Positions 63,725 to 64,000 of a DNA stretch of 64,000 nt are shown piece after piece. Positions within the stretch are counted from its first letter, which is position 1. Every line of letters begins with the position of its first letter. Source of the stretch: Paenibacillus sp. FSL H8-0332 (GTDB lineage Bacteria; Bacillota; Bacilli; Paenibacillales; Paenibacillaceae); assembly GCF_037963835.1 (NCBI RefSeq), contig NZ_CP150145.1:2914001-2978000 (forward strand), read 5' to 3'. The notes under the pieces were generated by a model. The model ran no database searches. It saw only the letters and a program-made list of their open reading frames with translations, and was not told where the DNA came from. The translations under genes were made by a program, and so were the position numbers.

Positions 63725-64000
63725 ATTTAATCTGCTTGTTCTGAATGAATGGCTCAAAATATCGAAGAAACGCAGTAATAGCATTCCTTATGTCATCCTG
63801 CTGGTGCTGGCGCTGGCAGTGGGCTATATGACACGTACATTTGCTACGGATATCTATGCTTCAGCGGCAGACTTTACGGCGGATTCCTTGCAGCCCAGAG
63901 GCATTGGACAGATTCTTGCCATTCTGGTGATCGTCGGGACGGCAGGAATTGTATCCAGGGAATACAGCCAGGGGACGATCAAATTTCTGCTGATCCGTGC
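63717..64000 (+). CDS. ABC-2 permease, 5' part
   Basis: Begins at TTG 63717, 9 bp after AGGGGG, and is open to the window's end (94 codons seen). A basic N-terminus (RKFNLLVLNEWLKISKKRS) leads into the first membrane helix (VILLVLALAVGYM), and then a second helix (IGQILAILVIVGTAGIV) followed by the characteristic REYSQGTIKFLLIR coupling helix. It is the membrane partner of the preceding ATPase. Confidence 0.92.
   Translation, partial: MRKFNLLVLNEWLKISKKRSNSIPYVILLVLALAVGYMTRTFATDIYASAADFTADSLQPRGIGQILAILVIVGTAGIVSREYSQGTIKFLLIR

Overview
The window reads as chromosome of a Paenibacillus-type Bacillota. Supporting signs are a YesM/YesN two-component system next to an LplABC-type sugar importer, Btr-like AraC regulators fused to siderophore-binding domains, meso-diaminopimelate dehydrogenase, a Mrp antiporter operon, strong AGGAGG-type ribosome sites with many TTG and GTG starts, and lipoprotein binding proteins. 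No rRNA, tRNA or CRISPR array was seen.

Layout. 1-10.8 kb is ordinary metabolic chromosome: the 3' part of a GH1 6-phospho-beta-glucosidase, small proteins, an orphan sugar-binding lipoprotein behind a cre-like site, a berberine-bridge-type oxidoreductase, a parallel-beta-helix-like surface protein, ddh, gdhA and a DUF2625 protein. 10.85-17.5 kb is a universal-stress-protein gene followed by a complete mrp Na+/H+ antiporter operon in which MrpA and MrpB are fused. 17.5-24.6 kb holds an MFS exporter, a metallophosphoesterase, a GntR-ABC operon, a MepB-family protein and a membrane-bound serine hydrolase. 24.9-27.3 kb is a divergent MarR/FAD-monooxygenase locus with a broken RidA gene. 27.5-34.6 kb is a five-gene minus-strand unit: response regulator, histidine kinase, binding protein and two permeases.

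The most unusual region is 37.0-41.7 kb. A 4,667-bp segment (37016..41682) begins with TGT and ends with ACA, is flanked by a 5-bp direct repeat (CCAGC), and carries 2 copies (left) and at least 3 copies (right) of a roughly 20-bp subterminal repeat in inverted orientation. This is the architecture of Tn7/Tn5053/Tn552-class transposon ends, but no DDE transposase or ATPase gene lies inside. The cargo is a set of unrelated small genes separated by two related short palindromic repeats, type B (CTAACGGGCAGGATAG) before genes and type A (CTAACGGGAAACGTTAG) after them, plus a tyrosine recombinase broken by a one-base frameshift. It looks like a cassette array riding on a non-autonomous transposon.

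41.7-50.9 kb is an iron-acquisition block: an AraC regulator reading in frame through a perfect Fur box into a siderophore-binding lipoprotein, then (past a secreted protein and a chemoreceptor) a Btr-like regulator, a second siderophore-binding lipoprotein and a FhuF-like reductase. No permease or ATPase gene is present, so these must use partners elsewhere. 51.2-53.9 kb holds an HpaB-family monooxygenase and a VOC/HxlR pair. 53.9-58.3 kb is a decayed, partly AT-rich island with fragments of a rhodanese gene and an integrase, an OsmC gene and an uncharacterised P-loop ATPase. 58.3-64 kb returns to ordinary chromosome: sulfurtransferase, a small surface-type protein, two aminoglycoside-phosphotransferase-fold kinases, a beta/gamma-crystallin-like protein and an ABC-2 transporter that runs off the end.
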